Assembly (NCBI RefSeq): GCF_014489115.1
Contig: NZ_JACTAH010000001.1
Location: 372,001 to 436,000 of the forward strand
DNA from: Thauera sedimentorum
Lineage (GTDB): Bacteria; Pseudomonadota; Gammaproteobacteria; Burkholderiales; Rhodocyclaceae
DNA length: 64,000 nt
Reading direction: 5' to 3'
The notes beneath the pieces were generated by a model that was given only the letters and a program-made list of their open reading frames with translations, did no database searches and was not told the DNA's origin. Positions 1 to 7,966 of this stretch are shown piece by piece. A program made the translations under genes and the position numbers. Every line of letters begins with the position of its first letter. Position 1 is the stretch's first letter.

Positions 1-218
1 GTCTCGTGCCCGCCGCGGCGCAGGGTCTGCAGGATGCCCCAGCCGTCGAGCGAGGGCAGCATCACGTCGAGCACGATCAGGTCGTACTCGCCGTTCAGCG
101 CCAGGTGCAGGCCGTCCAGGCCGTCGCGCGCCAGATCGACCACGAAGCCGGCCTCGCCCAGGCCCTGCCGGAGGTAGTCGCCGGTCTTGGGCTCGTCTTC
201 GACGATGAGGATCTTCAT
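1..218 (-). CDS. Heavy-metal two-component response regulator, N-terminal part (cut by window edge)
   Basis: The 72 visible residues form the first half of an OmpR-type receiver domain. They start [10 protein letters not shown] and have the acidic pocket at E7/D8 and the phospho-acceptor D51 in the run [12 protein letters not shown]. This N-terminus is typical of the CusR/CopR/IrlR heavy-metal regulators, which normally end in a winged-helix DNA-binding domain; that part lies beyond the left edge. The gene is transcribed away from the cus-type efflux operon, with an 18-bp palindrome in the shared promoter region. It is therefore probably the local copper/silver regulator, with a sensor kinase expected further left. 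The family call is firm; the metal is inferred from the neighbours. Confidence 0.9.
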   Translation of the reverse strand, partial: MKILIVEDEPKTGDYLRQGLGEAGFVVDLARDGLDGLHLALNGEYDLIVLDVMLPSLDGWGILQTLRRGGHE

Positions 219-279
219 GTTGTCCGTCCGCTGCTGCGCATGGCCGCATTGTGCCCTTGCCGTGCCGCGTGGGCGTATT

Positions 280-297
280 GATTACAGAGATGTAATC
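280..297. promoter_or_regulatory. Palindromic CopR/CusR-like operator
   Basis: GATTACAGAGATGTAATC is a perfect inverted repeat with 7-bp arms and a 4-bp spacer, in the gap between the divergent regulator and cusF-like gene. Its ATTACA-N4-TGTAAT core resembles the boxes bound by CopR/CzcR-type heavy-metal response regulators. It is 72 bp upstream of the cusF-like start, so it could activate that operon and autoregulate the regulator. Binding is inferred. Confidence 0.7.
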
Positions 298-368
298 CGC
301 GCGTCAGCTTCGTGTAGACCCTGCGCGGCCAAACTCGGTGCCACCTTCAACCTGCACCTGGAGCCGAC

Positions 369-734
369 ATGAGCATCCGTATCTCCACCCAGGCCACTCC
401 GGCCGTCTCCGTCATCTTCGCCGGCCTGCTGTTCGCCGTGCCCCTCGCCCCGGCGTCGGCCGCCGATGAGCATGCGGGCCACGGCGCCGGCCATGTCGCC
501 ACGCATGCCGCGGTGGGCGCGTCGGAGGGCACGGTACGCAAGATCGACCCTGCCGCCGGCAAGCTGACCATCAAGCACGGACCGCTGGAGAACCTCGGCA
601 TGCCGCCGATGACCATGGCCTTTGCCGCGGATGCCGCCTTGCTGGACGGGGTCAAGGTTGGCGACAAGGTGCGCTTCGTGGCCGAGCGGGTCAATGGCGT
701 GTTCACGGTGAAGTCCCTGGAAGTTCAGCCTTGA
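369..734 (+). CDS. cusF: CusF-like periplasmic copper-binding protein
   Basis: A 121-residue protein with a signal peptide (hydrophobic residues about 12-31, cleavage probably after ASA/A) and a His-rich stretch just after it (HAGHGAGHVATHA). The C-terminal half is a small CusF-type domain: H70, then M78-P-P-M81-T-M83. In classical CusF the ligands are His, two Met and a Trp in the pattern W-P-x-M-T-M; here the Trp position is Met. The family collects periplasmic Cu(I)/Ag(I) and passes it to the CusCBA pump. It is the first gene of the efflux operon, next to a metal-regulator box. Fold and role are well supported; the altered ligand set is a direct observation whose effect is unknown. Confidence 0.85.
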   Translation: MSIRISTQATPAVSVIFAGLLFAVPLAPASAADEHAGHGAGHVATHAAVGASEGTVRKIDPAAGKLTIKHGPLENLGMPPMTMAFAADAALLDGVKVGDKVRFVAERVNGVFTVKSLEVQP

Positions 735-747
735 ACGCGGGGGCGTG

Positions 748-1224
748 ATGCGGGCGAAGCTGGCTGCGCTGGGCGGCCTTGCGGGCTTCCTCGGACTGGC
801 GCTCGGAGCCTGGATGCTGGCCGGTGACGCGCCGGCGTCCGGGCTGCTGCGACCCGACGACGCAACGCTGACCGAGCGTGGCCGGCAGGTCTACCTGGCG
901 CATTGCGCCGCCTGCCACGGGGCGGAACTCCAGGGACAGCCCGACTGGCGCACGCGCGGCGCCGACGGCAGCTTGCCGGCACCGCCGCACGATGCTTCCG
1001 GCCACACCTGGCACCACCCGGACGAGCTGCTGTTCCGCATGACCAAGTACGGCGTCGGGCAGGCGGCCGGGCTTGAGGGCTACGAGTCGGCCATGCCTGC
1101 CTATGAGGGGCTGCTCGACGACGAGGAAATCGTCGCCGTGCTGTCGTGGATCAAGTCGCAGTGGCCGGCCGAGGTGCGCGCCATGCACGACCAGGTCAAC
1201 GCGCGGGCACAGGCCGTGCGCTGA
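748..1224 (+). CDS. Class I c-type cytochrome, single haem
   Basis: About 158 residues with an N-terminal hydrophobic segment (about residues 5-25) that is either an uncleaved anchor or a signal peptide. The haem motif CAACH is at about 53-57, and the likely axial Met is in the run SAMPAYEGLLDDEE near residue 113. This is a periplasmic monohaem cytochrome of the cytochrome c class I family. An upstream GTG at 745 is directly adjacent, so the start is uncertain by one codon. It lies between cusF and cusC in the same orientation with short gaps, so it is probably co-transcribed with the efflux pump. It may carry electrons for periplasmic copper redox chemistry, but nothing in the sequence proves this. 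Confidence 0.85.
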   Translation: MRAKLAALGGLAGFLGLALGAWMLAGDAPASGLLRPDDATLTERGRQVYLAHCAACHGAELQGQPDWRTRGADGSLPAPPHDASGHTWHHPDELLFRMTKYGVGQAAGLEGYESAMPAYEGLLDDEEIVAVLSWIKSQWPAEVRAMHDQVNARAQAVR

Positions 1225-1261
1225 GCCGCTGGCCCGCGGGTCGGCATTCAAGGACAAAGCC

Positions 1262-2539
1262 ATGAAATCCGTGACCCTGACGGTCTCCCGCTTCATCCTG
1301 CTGGCAGCGGCATTCGGTGCCCTGTCGGCAGCCCAGGCCGCCGAACCCGCGCTCGGCGAGCGCCTGGACGAACTGCTGGCCTACGCCCGCGAGCACAACC
1401 CGGACCTGGCCGCCAGCACGCTGGAGGCCGACGCGGCGCATGCGCGGGTCGAACCCGCCGCCGCGCTGCCGGACCCGCGCTTCCAGCTCGAGCTGATGGA
1501 CGTCACCAACACCATGAATCCCGGGCGCTCGACTTCGCTGCTGCCCGGCGAGGTGGGCACCACGCGCTACCGGGTGATCCAGCCGCTGCCCTTCTGGGGT
1601 AAGCGCGATTTGCGCGGAGAGGTGGCCGCCGCCCAGGCCGGGCGTACCGATGCGCTGCGCGAACGCACCCGCGTCGAGTTGGAATTCCGCATCAAGAGCG
1701 CCTTCGCCCAGCACTACCAGGCTTTCGGGCGCAGCCGCATCCTCGACGAAACGCTGGCCCTGGTCGATCTGCTCGAGCAGGTGGCCACCGCGCGCTACAG
1801 CGTCGGCCTGGTGCCGCAGCAGGACGTGATCCGCGCGCAGAGCGAACGTACCGCGCTGAAGGTGGAGTTGCTCGAGTCCGAGCGCCGCCGGCGCGATGCC
1901 GCGGCCAAGCTCAACGCCGCGCTGGCGCGCGATCCGCGTGCGGAACTGGCGCCGCCGCGGATGCTGCCGGCCGGGCCGGAAGAGATGGACCTGGCGCTGC
2001 TGGCCGAACGGGTGCGCACCGCCTCGCCCGAGATCGCCGGGGAGCGCGCCGGCATGCTGGCCGCGCAGAAGAGCCGTGAGCTCACCTGGCTCAATCGCTA
2101 TCCCGACTTTGCCGTGGGCGTCACCCACAACCGCCCGGCGGGCGGCGACAGCAACTGGGACGTGATGCTGGAACTCAACATCCCGCTGCAGCAGTCCGCG
2201 CGCCGCGCGCAGGAGCGCGCCGCGGTGGCCGGCGAGCAGGCCGCCGAAGCGCGTGTCGCCGCCGCCGAGGCTCGCCAGCTGGGCCGTCTGGGCGAGGCCT
2301 GGGCGGGCTTCGAGTCGAGCCGCGAGAAGGCCGGGCTGCTGCGCGACACCTTGTTGCCGCAGGCCGATGCCACGCTCGAATCCGCCCGCGCCGGCTACGA
2401 GACCGGGCGGGTCAATTTCAATACCGTGATCGAGGCGCAGCGGCAGATCCTGCGCACCCGCCTCGCCCTGCTGGACGCCGAAGCCGACACCGCGCTGCGC
2501 CTGGCCGAACTGGAACTGATTGCTGGAGGAAGCCTGTGA
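1262..2539 (+). CDS. cusC: CusC-type outer-membrane efflux protein (TolC family)
   Basis: A 425-residue outer-membrane factor that forms the exit duct of the tripartite Cu/Ag efflux pump. The ATG at 1262 is chosen because it begins a clear signal peptide (MKSVTLTVSRFILLAAAFG, cleaved near AQA/AEP); the open frame extends further upstream but without such a start. Two repeated alpha-helical OEP halves are visible: the first has LDELLAYAREHNPDLAAS, the second ends in the coiled segment with GYETGRVNFNTVIEAQRQIL. This is the pattern of CzcC/CusC proteins. Its stop overlaps the start of cusB by one base, so the two are translationally coupled. Confidence 0.93.
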   Translation: MKSVTLTVSRFILLAAAFGALSAAQAAEPALGERLDELLAYAREHNPDLAASTLEADAAHARVEPAAALPDPRFQLELMDVTNTMNPGRSTSLLPGEVGTTRYRVIQPLPFWGKRDLRGEVAAAQAGRTDALRERTRVELEFRIKSAFAQHYQAFGRSRILDETLALVDLLEQVATARYSVGLVPQQDVIRAQSERTALKVELLESERRRRDAAAKLNAALARDPRAELAPPRMLPAGPEEMDLALLAERVRTASPEIAGERAGMLAAQKSRELTWLNRYPDFAVGVTHNRPAGGDSNWDVMLELNIPLQQSARRAQERAAVAGEQAAEARVAAAEARQLGRLGEAWAGFESSREKAGLLRDTLLPQADATLESARAGYETGRVNFNTVIEAQRQILRTRLALLDAEADTALRLAELELIAGGSL

Positions 2540-4068
2540 TGCGACCGATGGGTTTGGGCCTGACCGTAGTGGCGATTGCCGTGGCTGCGGCCGGCGGCTA
2601 CTGGGCCGGCAGCGGCGGACATGGTACGCCGGCGGCCGGCACCGAGGTGGCCGCGGCCGGCGAGGCGGCGCCCGCGCAAGGCAGCGGCGAACGCAAGATC
2701 CTCTACTACCGCAATCCTATGGGTCTGCCGGACACCTCGCCGGTGCCCAAGAAGGACTCCATGGGCATGGACTACATCCCGGTGTACGAGGGCGACGGGC
2801 CGGACGATACGGGCGCGGTCAAGGTCAGCCCGGCGCGCCTGCAGACCCTGGGGGTGAAGACCGCGCGCGCCGAGACCGCGGTGGTGGATGCCGCGGTGCG
2901 CGCGGTGGGCCGGGTGGAAGTGGACGAGCGCCGCATCCACGACGTGGCGCCGCGCTTCGAAGGCTGGATCGAGCGCCTGTTCGTCTCCGCCACCGGCGAT
3001 CCGGTCAAGAAGGGCCAGGCGCTGTTCTCGGTGTACAGCCCGGAACTGGTCTCCGCGCAGCAGGAACTGCAGATTGCCGAGCGCCTGTCGACCGGAGCGA
3101 GCGCGGGTGAGGCCGAGGCGGTGGCCGGCGCCGAGCGCCTGGCCCAGGCCGCACGCGAGCGCCTGCGCAACTGGAACGTGGCGCCCGGCAAGGGCGATGC
3201 CGCGCGGGTGATATTGAGCTCGCCGGTCAATGGCGTGGTGCTGGAAAAGCGCGCCGTCGAAGGCATGCGCTTCGCGCCCGGCACTGCGATCTACCGCATT
3301 GCGGACCTGTCCTCGGTATGGGTGCTGGCCGACGTGTATGAACAGGACCTGGCGCGGGTCAAGGTGGGCGAGACCGCCCAGGTTACCCTCGATGCCTATC
3401 CCGGGCAGACCTTCGATGCCCGCGTGGCCTATGTGTACCCGACGCTCAACGCCGCCACCCGCACCACGCCGGTCCGCCTGGAACTGGCCAACCCGGACGG
3501 CCAGCTGCGCCCGGGCATGTTCGCCCATGCGGAGCTGGCCACCGCCGGGCGCAGCCCGCAGGTGACCGTGCCGCGTTCGGCGGTGATCGATTCCGGCGAG
3601 CGCCAGGTGGTGTTCGTGGTGCAGGGCGAGGGGCGCTTCAAGCCGCAGGAGGTCAAGCTGGGCCAGCGCGGCAGCGAGCGGGTGGAGATCCTCGACGGGC
3701 TGGCCGAGGGCGACGAGGTGGTGGTCGCGGCCAACTTCCTGATCGACGCGGAGAGCAACCTCAAGGCCGCGCTGGCCTCCTTCGCGGAGCCGCAGGCGGC
3801 CGCCGCCAAGGTGTACGAGGCCACCGGCAACATCGAATCCATCGATCTCTCCAGCAACTCGGTGTCGATGACCCACGACCCCATCCCCGACCTGCAGTGG
3901 CCGGCGATGACCATGGACTTCGGACTGGACAACGCCGAGGTGACGGCCGGCATCCTGCCCGGCGAGCCGATCTGGTTCGCCTTCGAGGACCGCGGCGACG
4001 GCGAGTTCGTCATCACCCGCATCGAGAAGATGGACGGCGCCCATGCTGCCGGCCACGGGGGGCACTGA
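2539..4068 (+). CDS. cusB: CusB-type periplasmic adaptor with fused CusF-like C-terminal domain
   Basis: The 509-residue membrane-fusion protein links CusA and CusC and delivers Cu(I)/Ag(I). In order: a membrane anchor (residues 5-24); a short heavy-metal-binding motif (about 54-83) with RNPMG, SPVPKKDSMGMDYIP; barrel-sandwich and beta-barrel adaptor domains; and a C-terminal module (about 425-509) with LQWPAMTMDF that repeats the CusF metal site, Trp included, followed by a His-rich end. A GGAGGA ribosome site sits 8 bases ahead of the ATG at 2539; a GTG one codon earlier is less likely. The chaperone domain built into the adaptor, beside a separate CusF gene, means two metal-loading modules in one operon. 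Confidence 0.93.
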   Translation: MRPMGLGLTVVAIAVAAAGGYWAGSGGHGTPAAGTEVAAAGEAAPAQGSGERKILYYRNPMGLPDTSPVPKKDSMGMDYIPVYEGDGPDDTGAVKVSPARLQTLGVKTARAETAVVDAAVRAVGRVEVDERRIHDVAPRFEGWIERLFVSATGDPVKKGQALFSVYSPELVSAQQELQIAERLSTGASAGEAEAVAGAERLAQAARERLRNWNVAPGKGDAARVILSSPVNGVVLEKRAVEGMRFAPGTAIYRIADLSSVWVLADVYEQDLARVKVGETAQVTLDAYPGQTFDARVAYVYPTLNAATRTTPVRLELANPDGQLRPGMFAHAELATAGRSPQVTVPRSAVIDSGERQVVFVVQGEGRFKPQEVKLGQRGSERVEILDGLAEGDEVVVAANFLIDAESNLKAALASFAEPQAAAAKVYEATGNIESIDLSSNSVSMTHDPIPDLQWPAMTMDFGLDNAEVTAGILPGEPIWFAFEDRGDGEFVITRIEKMDGAHAAGHGGH

Positions 4069-4069
4069 C

Positions 4070-7000
4070 ATGCTCGACCGGCTGATCGAATGGTCCGCGC
4101 GCAACGTCTTCCTGGTCTTGCTCGCCACCTTTGCGGTGGTCGCCGGCGGCGTCTATGCGGTGAAGAAGACGCCGCTGGACGCGCTGCCCGACCTCTCCGA
4201 CGTGCAGGTGATCGTCTATACCCAGTACCCCGGCCAGGCGCCGCAGGTGGTGGAGGACCAGGTCACCTATCCGCTCACCACCGCCATGCTCGCGGTGCCG
4301 CAGGCCCGTGTGGTGCGCGGTTTCTCGATGTTCGGCGCGTCCTATGTGTACGTGATCTTCGAGGACGGCACCGACATCTACTGGGCGCGCTCGCGGGTGC
4401 TGGAGTACCTCAGCGCGGCGCAGGGCAACCTGCCGTCCGGGGTCAATCCGCAGCTCGGCCCGGACGCCACCGGCGTGGGCTGGGTGTTCCAGTACGCGCT
4501 GACCGGCAAGGACCAGAGCCTGGCCGACCTGCGCAGCGTGCAGGACTGGTACGTGCGCTACCAGCTCACCAAGGCCGGCGGCGTGGCCGAGGTGGCCAGC
4601 GTGGGCGGCTTCGTCAAGGAATACCAGGTCACCGTGGACCCGCACCGGCTGGCCAGCTACGGCATTCCGCTCTCGCGCGTGTCGCAGGTGATCCGCGAAT
4701 CCAACCGCGATGTCGGCGGCCGGGTGGTGGAACTGGCCGAGAAGGAGTTCATGGTGCGCGGTCTGGGCTACCTGGACGGCGTGGGCGACATCGAAAAGCT
4801 GGTCCTGAAGGCCGACGGCGGCACCCCGGTACGGGTGTCGGACGTGGCGCGGGTCGAACTGGTGCCGGCCGGGCGGCGCGGCATCGCGGAACTCAACGGC
4901 GAGGGCGAGGTGGCCTCAGGCATCGTCATGGCGCGCTTCGGCCAGAACGCGCTGGACGTGATCGCCAACGTCAAGGAAAAGATCGAGGAGCTCAAGCCCG
5001 GCCTGCCGGCAGGCACCGAGATCCTGCCGGTGTACGACCGCGCGCCGCTGATCGAGCGGGCGATCGCCAACCTCAAGTGGACGCTGATGGAGGAGAGCCT
5101 GATCGTCGCCGCGGTGTGCGTGATCTTCCTGCTCCATGTGCGCAGCGCGCTGGTGGCCATCATCACGCTGCCGATCGGCATCCTGATCGCCTTCATCGCC
5201 ATGCGGGCGATGGACATGGGCAGCAACATCATGAGCCTGGGCGGCATCGCCATCGCCATCGGCGCGATGGTGGATGCGGCCATCGTGATGATCGAGAACG
5301 CCCACAAGCGCCTGGAGCGCCTGGCGCCGGATGCCACTCAGCGCGAGCGCGCGATGACCATGATCGCCGCCTGCAAGGAGGTCGGCCCGGCGCTGTTCTT
5401 CTCGCTGTTGATCATCACCGTGTCCTTCCTGCCGGTGTTCACGCTGGAAGGGCAGGAAGGGCGGCTGTTCAGCCCGCTGGCCTTCACCAAGACCTTCGCC
5501 ATGGCCGGCGCCGCGCTGCTGTCGGTGACCCTGGTGCCAGTGCTGATGATGTTCTTCATCCGCGGGCGCATCATGCCGGAGCAGAAGAACCCGGTGAACC
5601 GCTTCCTGATCTGGGTGTACCGGCCGATCATCCAGTGGGTGATGCGCCACAAGTGGCTCACCCTGGTGCTGGCGCTCGTGTCGATGGCCGCCACCGTGTT
5701 CCCGGCACGGCAGATCGGCTCGGAGTTCATGCCCACGCTCAACGAAGGCGCCATCTTCTACATGCCGGCCTCGCTGCCGGGCATGTCGGTGACCGAAGCG
5801 TCCCGCCTGCTGGCGGTGACCAACCGGGTGATCAAGACCTTCCCCGAGGTCGAGTCGGTGTACGGCAAGGCCGGGCGCGCGGCCAGCGCCACCGACCCGG
5901 CGCCGATCGAGATGTTCGAGACGGTGATCAACCTCAAGCCGGCGTCCGAATGGCGCCCCGGCATGACCGTGGACAAGCTGATCGCCGAGATGGACGCTGC
6001 GCTCAAGTTCCCCGGACTGGCCAACTCGTGGACCATGCCGATCAAGGCGCGCATCGACATGCTGTCCACCGGCATCCGCACCCCGGTGGGGGTGAAGGTG
6101 TTTGGCAAGGACCTCGCCACCATCGAGAAAGTGGCGCGCGAGATCGAGCAGGCGGTCAAGAACGTGCCGGGCACATCGAGCGCCTATGCCGAGCGTGCCA
6201 CCGGCGGCTACTACCTGGACATCGTCCCGCGCCGCGAGCAGCTGGCGCGCTACGGCATCACCGTGGGCGACTTCCAGCAGGTGGTGGCCACCGCGCTCGG
6301 TGGCACGCCGGTGACCACAGCGGTGGAAGGCCTGGAGCGCTACAACATCAGCGTGCGTTACCCGCGCGCCCTGCGCGACGACCCGCAGCGCATCGCCACC
6401 GAGGTGTTCGTGCCCTCGACCGCGGGCATGATCCCGCTCGGCCAACTCGCCGACGTCGAACTGCGCAACGGCCCGCCGGGCATCAAGACCGAGAACGCGC
6501 TGCTGGCGGCCTACGTGTTCGTCGACATCCGCGACCGCGACATCGGCTCCTACGTGAAGGAAGCCCAGCAGGCGGTGGCCGACAAGGTCAGCTTCCCGCC
6601 CGGCTACTACGCCACCTGGTCGGGGCAGTTCGAGTACATGGAGCGCGCCAAGGCCAAGCTGATCGTGGTGGTGCCGCTCACCCTGGCGATCATCTTCGTG
6701 CTGCTCTATCTCAACTTCCGCCGGCTCACCGAGACCCTGATCGTCATGCTTTCGGTGCCCTTCGCGCTGGTCGGCGGCATCTGGCTGATGTGGTGGCTGG
6801 GCTACAACATGAGCGTGGCGGTGGCGGTGGGCTTCATCGCCCTGGCCGGCGTGGCCGCGGAAACCGGCGTGGTGATGCTGATCTACCTCGACCAGGCGTG
6901 GAAGGAGATCCGCGCCGAGCGCGAGGCCGAAGGGCGGCTGCCCGGCGCGGCCGACCTCTACCACGCGATCATGGAAGGCGCGGTGGAACGCGTGCGGCCG

Positions 7001-7231
7001 AAGATGATGACCGTGGTGGCGATCATGGCCGGCCTGCTGCCCATCATGTGGAGCACCGGCACCGGATCGGAGGTGATGAGCCGCATCGCCGCGCCCATGG
7101 TGGGCGGGATGATCTCCTCCACCGTGCTGACCCTGGCGGTGATCCCGGCGCTCTACGCGCTGGTCAAGGAATGGCAGCTGCGCCGCAGCCAGCGCGGGGC
7201 GGAGCAGATCGTGCCGATCGGGCAGGCCTGA
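4070..7231 (+). CDS. cusA: CusA-type heavy-metal RND efflux pump
   Basis: A 1053-residue inner-membrane proton antiporter of the HME-RND family, the usual length. The TM4 motif reads GAMVDAAIVMIENAHKRLE, the form seen in the monovalent Cu/Ag pumps rather than the divalent CzcA type. Met-rich stretches of the periplasmic cleft are present (EFMPTLNEGAIFYMPASLPG). Twelve hydrophobic segments fall in two blocks, around 10-30 plus 340-540 and 870-1040. The ATG at 4070 follows the cusB stop by one base and starts the conserved MLDRLIEWSARN; the longer in-frame start at 4043 lies inside cusB. It should export Cu(I)/Ag(I) from the periplasm and cytoplasm to the outside through CusC. Confidence 0.95.
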   Translation: MLDRLIEWSARNVFLVLLATFAVVAGGVYAVKKTPLDALPDLSDVQVIVYTQYPGQAPQVVEDQVTYPLTTAMLAVPQARVVRGFSMFGASYVYVIFEDGTDIYWARSRVLEYLSAAQGNLPSGVNPQLGPDATGVGWVFQYALTGKDQSLADLRSVQDWYVRYQLTKAGGVAEVASVGGFVKEYQVTVDPHRLASYGIPLSRVSQVIRESNRDVGGRVVELAEKEFMVRGLGYLDGVGDIEKLVLKADGGTPVRVSDVARVELVPAGRRGIAELNGEGEVASGIVMARFGQNALDVIANVKEKIEELKPGLPAGTEILPVYDRAPLIERAIANLKWTLMEESLIVAAVCVIFLLHVRSALVAIITLPIGILIAFIAMRAMDMGSNIMSLGGIAIAIGAMVDAAIVMIENAHKRLERLAPDATQRERAMTMIAACKEVGPALFFSLLIITVSFLPVFTLEGQEGRLFSPLAFTKTFAMAGAALLSVTLVPVLMMFFIRGRIMPEQKNPVNRFLIWVYRPIIQWVMRHKWLTLVLALVSMAATVFPARQIGSEFMPTLNEGAIFYMPASLPGMSVTEASRLLAVTNRVIKTFPEVESVYGKAGRAASATDPAPIEMFETVINLKPASEWRPGMTVDKLIAEMDAALKFPGLANSWTMPIKARIDMLSTGIRTPVGVKVFGKDLATIEKVAREIEQAVKNVPGTSSAYAERATGGYYLDIVPRREQLARYGITVGDFQQVVATALGGTPVTTAVEGLERYNISVRYPRALRDDPQRIATEVFVPSTAGMIPLGQLADVELRNGPPGIKTENALLAAYVFVDIRDRDIGSYVKEAQQAVADKVSFPPGYYATWSGQFEYMERAKAKLIVVVPLTLAIIFVLLYLNFRRLTETLIVMLSVPFALVGGIWLMWWLGYNMSVAVAVGFIALAGVAAETGVVMLIYLDQAWKEIRAEREAEGRLPGAADLYHAIMEGAVERVRPKMMTVVAIMAGLLPIMWSTGTGSEVMSRIAAPMVGGMISSTVLTLAVIPALYALVKEWQLRRSQRGAEQIVPIGQA

Positions 7232-7288
7232 GCGGGCGAACGCGGTCGTACCTGCGGTCGTCCACACGGTAAAGGAGGAGGACGGGCG

Positions 7289-7459
7289 ATGAACGACTGG
7301 CTGAAGCGCACCTGGCAGGCCTTCCGCGCCTGGTGCCGGGAGAACGAGCAGGCGCACCGCAATGCGCCGGTGTCGCCGTGCTGCTCGGCACCCCCGCCGG
7401 GCGCCGGCCAGCGCCCGCATCACGACGAACAAAAGAGCGGAGAAGGAGAACGTCGATGA
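7289..7459 (+). CDS. Small Cys/His-containing protein in the copper operon
   Basis: A 56-residue open frame, MNDWLKRTWQAFRAWC..., preceded by a very strong ribosome site (AAAGGAGGAG, 8 bases before the ATG). Its stop overlaps the ATG of the next cytochrome gene in an ATGA junction. These two signals make it very likely a real gene. The first 20 residues could form an amphipathic Trp/Arg-rich helix; the tail has PCCSAPPP and HH, which could bind Cu(I). No signal peptide or full transmembrane segment is seen, so it probably stays in the cytoplasm or at the membrane face. No family is recognised. Copper relation is inferred from position only. Confidence 0.7.
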   Translation: MNDWLKRTWQAFRAWCRENEQAHRNAPVSPCCSAPPPGAGQRPHHDEQKSGEGERR

Positions 7460-7848
7460 ACCGTCATGCAATCTGGACTCGCCGCCTGGCCCTGCTCGCC
7501 GGCCTGTTGCCGCTGGCCGCCGCGGCCCAGGGCTGGCAGGCGCCGCCCAAGCCGAGCAAGGGGCTGATGCCCAATGCGGTGCTCGGCAAACCCCTGTTCC
7601 AGGCCAACTGCGCGCAGTGCCACGGCGCCGATCTCAAGGGCAGCGACCAGGGGCCGCCGCTGTTGCACCGTATCTATGAGCCTTCGCACCATGGCGACGC
7701 GGCCTTCCAGATGGCGGTGGCGCAGGGCACCAAGGCCCACCACTGGCAGTTCGGCGACATGGCGCCGGTGCCCGGCCTGACGCCGGACGACGTGGCCCAC
7801 ATCACCGCCTATGTGCGGGTCGAGCAGCGCAGGGTCGGCATCCGTTGA
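7456..7848 (+). CDS. Periplasmic class I c-type cytochrome
   Basis: 130 residues with a cleavable signal peptide (MNRHAIWTRRLALLAGLLPL, cleavage near AAA/QGW). The haem motif CAQCH is at 52-56 and a C-terminal Met in GDMAPVPGLTPDD could be the sixth haem ligand. Several His residues between (PSHHGD, KAHHW) are more than usual and could bind metal. It is the last gene of the copper efflux unit, translationally coupled to the small protein before it. Together with the cytochrome between cusF and cusC, it makes two monohaem cytochromes in one cus-type operon. A role as electron acceptor in periplasmic Cu(I) oxidation is possible but unproven. Confidence 0.87.
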   Translation: MNRHAIWTRRLALLAGLLPLAAAAQGWQAPPKPSKGLMPNAVLGKPLFQANCAQCHGADLKGSDQGPPLLHRIYEPSHHGDAAFQMAVAQGTKAHHWQFGDMAPVPGLTPDDVAHITAYVRVEQRRVGIR

Positions 7849-7966
7849 GGGGTGGTCGCGGCGTCGGTGTTTCCTAGTTTCCAGTCAATCGCCTTCGGCT
7901 TCGCGTGACGGCGCGCGTCCGTCGATCTGCTGTCTGGACGGCAGGCGCGGGCCGTCAGGCGCGGCT

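Noticed and set aside
4916-7471. An 851-codon minus-strand frame opposite cusA
   Set aside because: Composition (long His/Asp/Gly runs) is that of an antisense shadow; no start signals or motifs.
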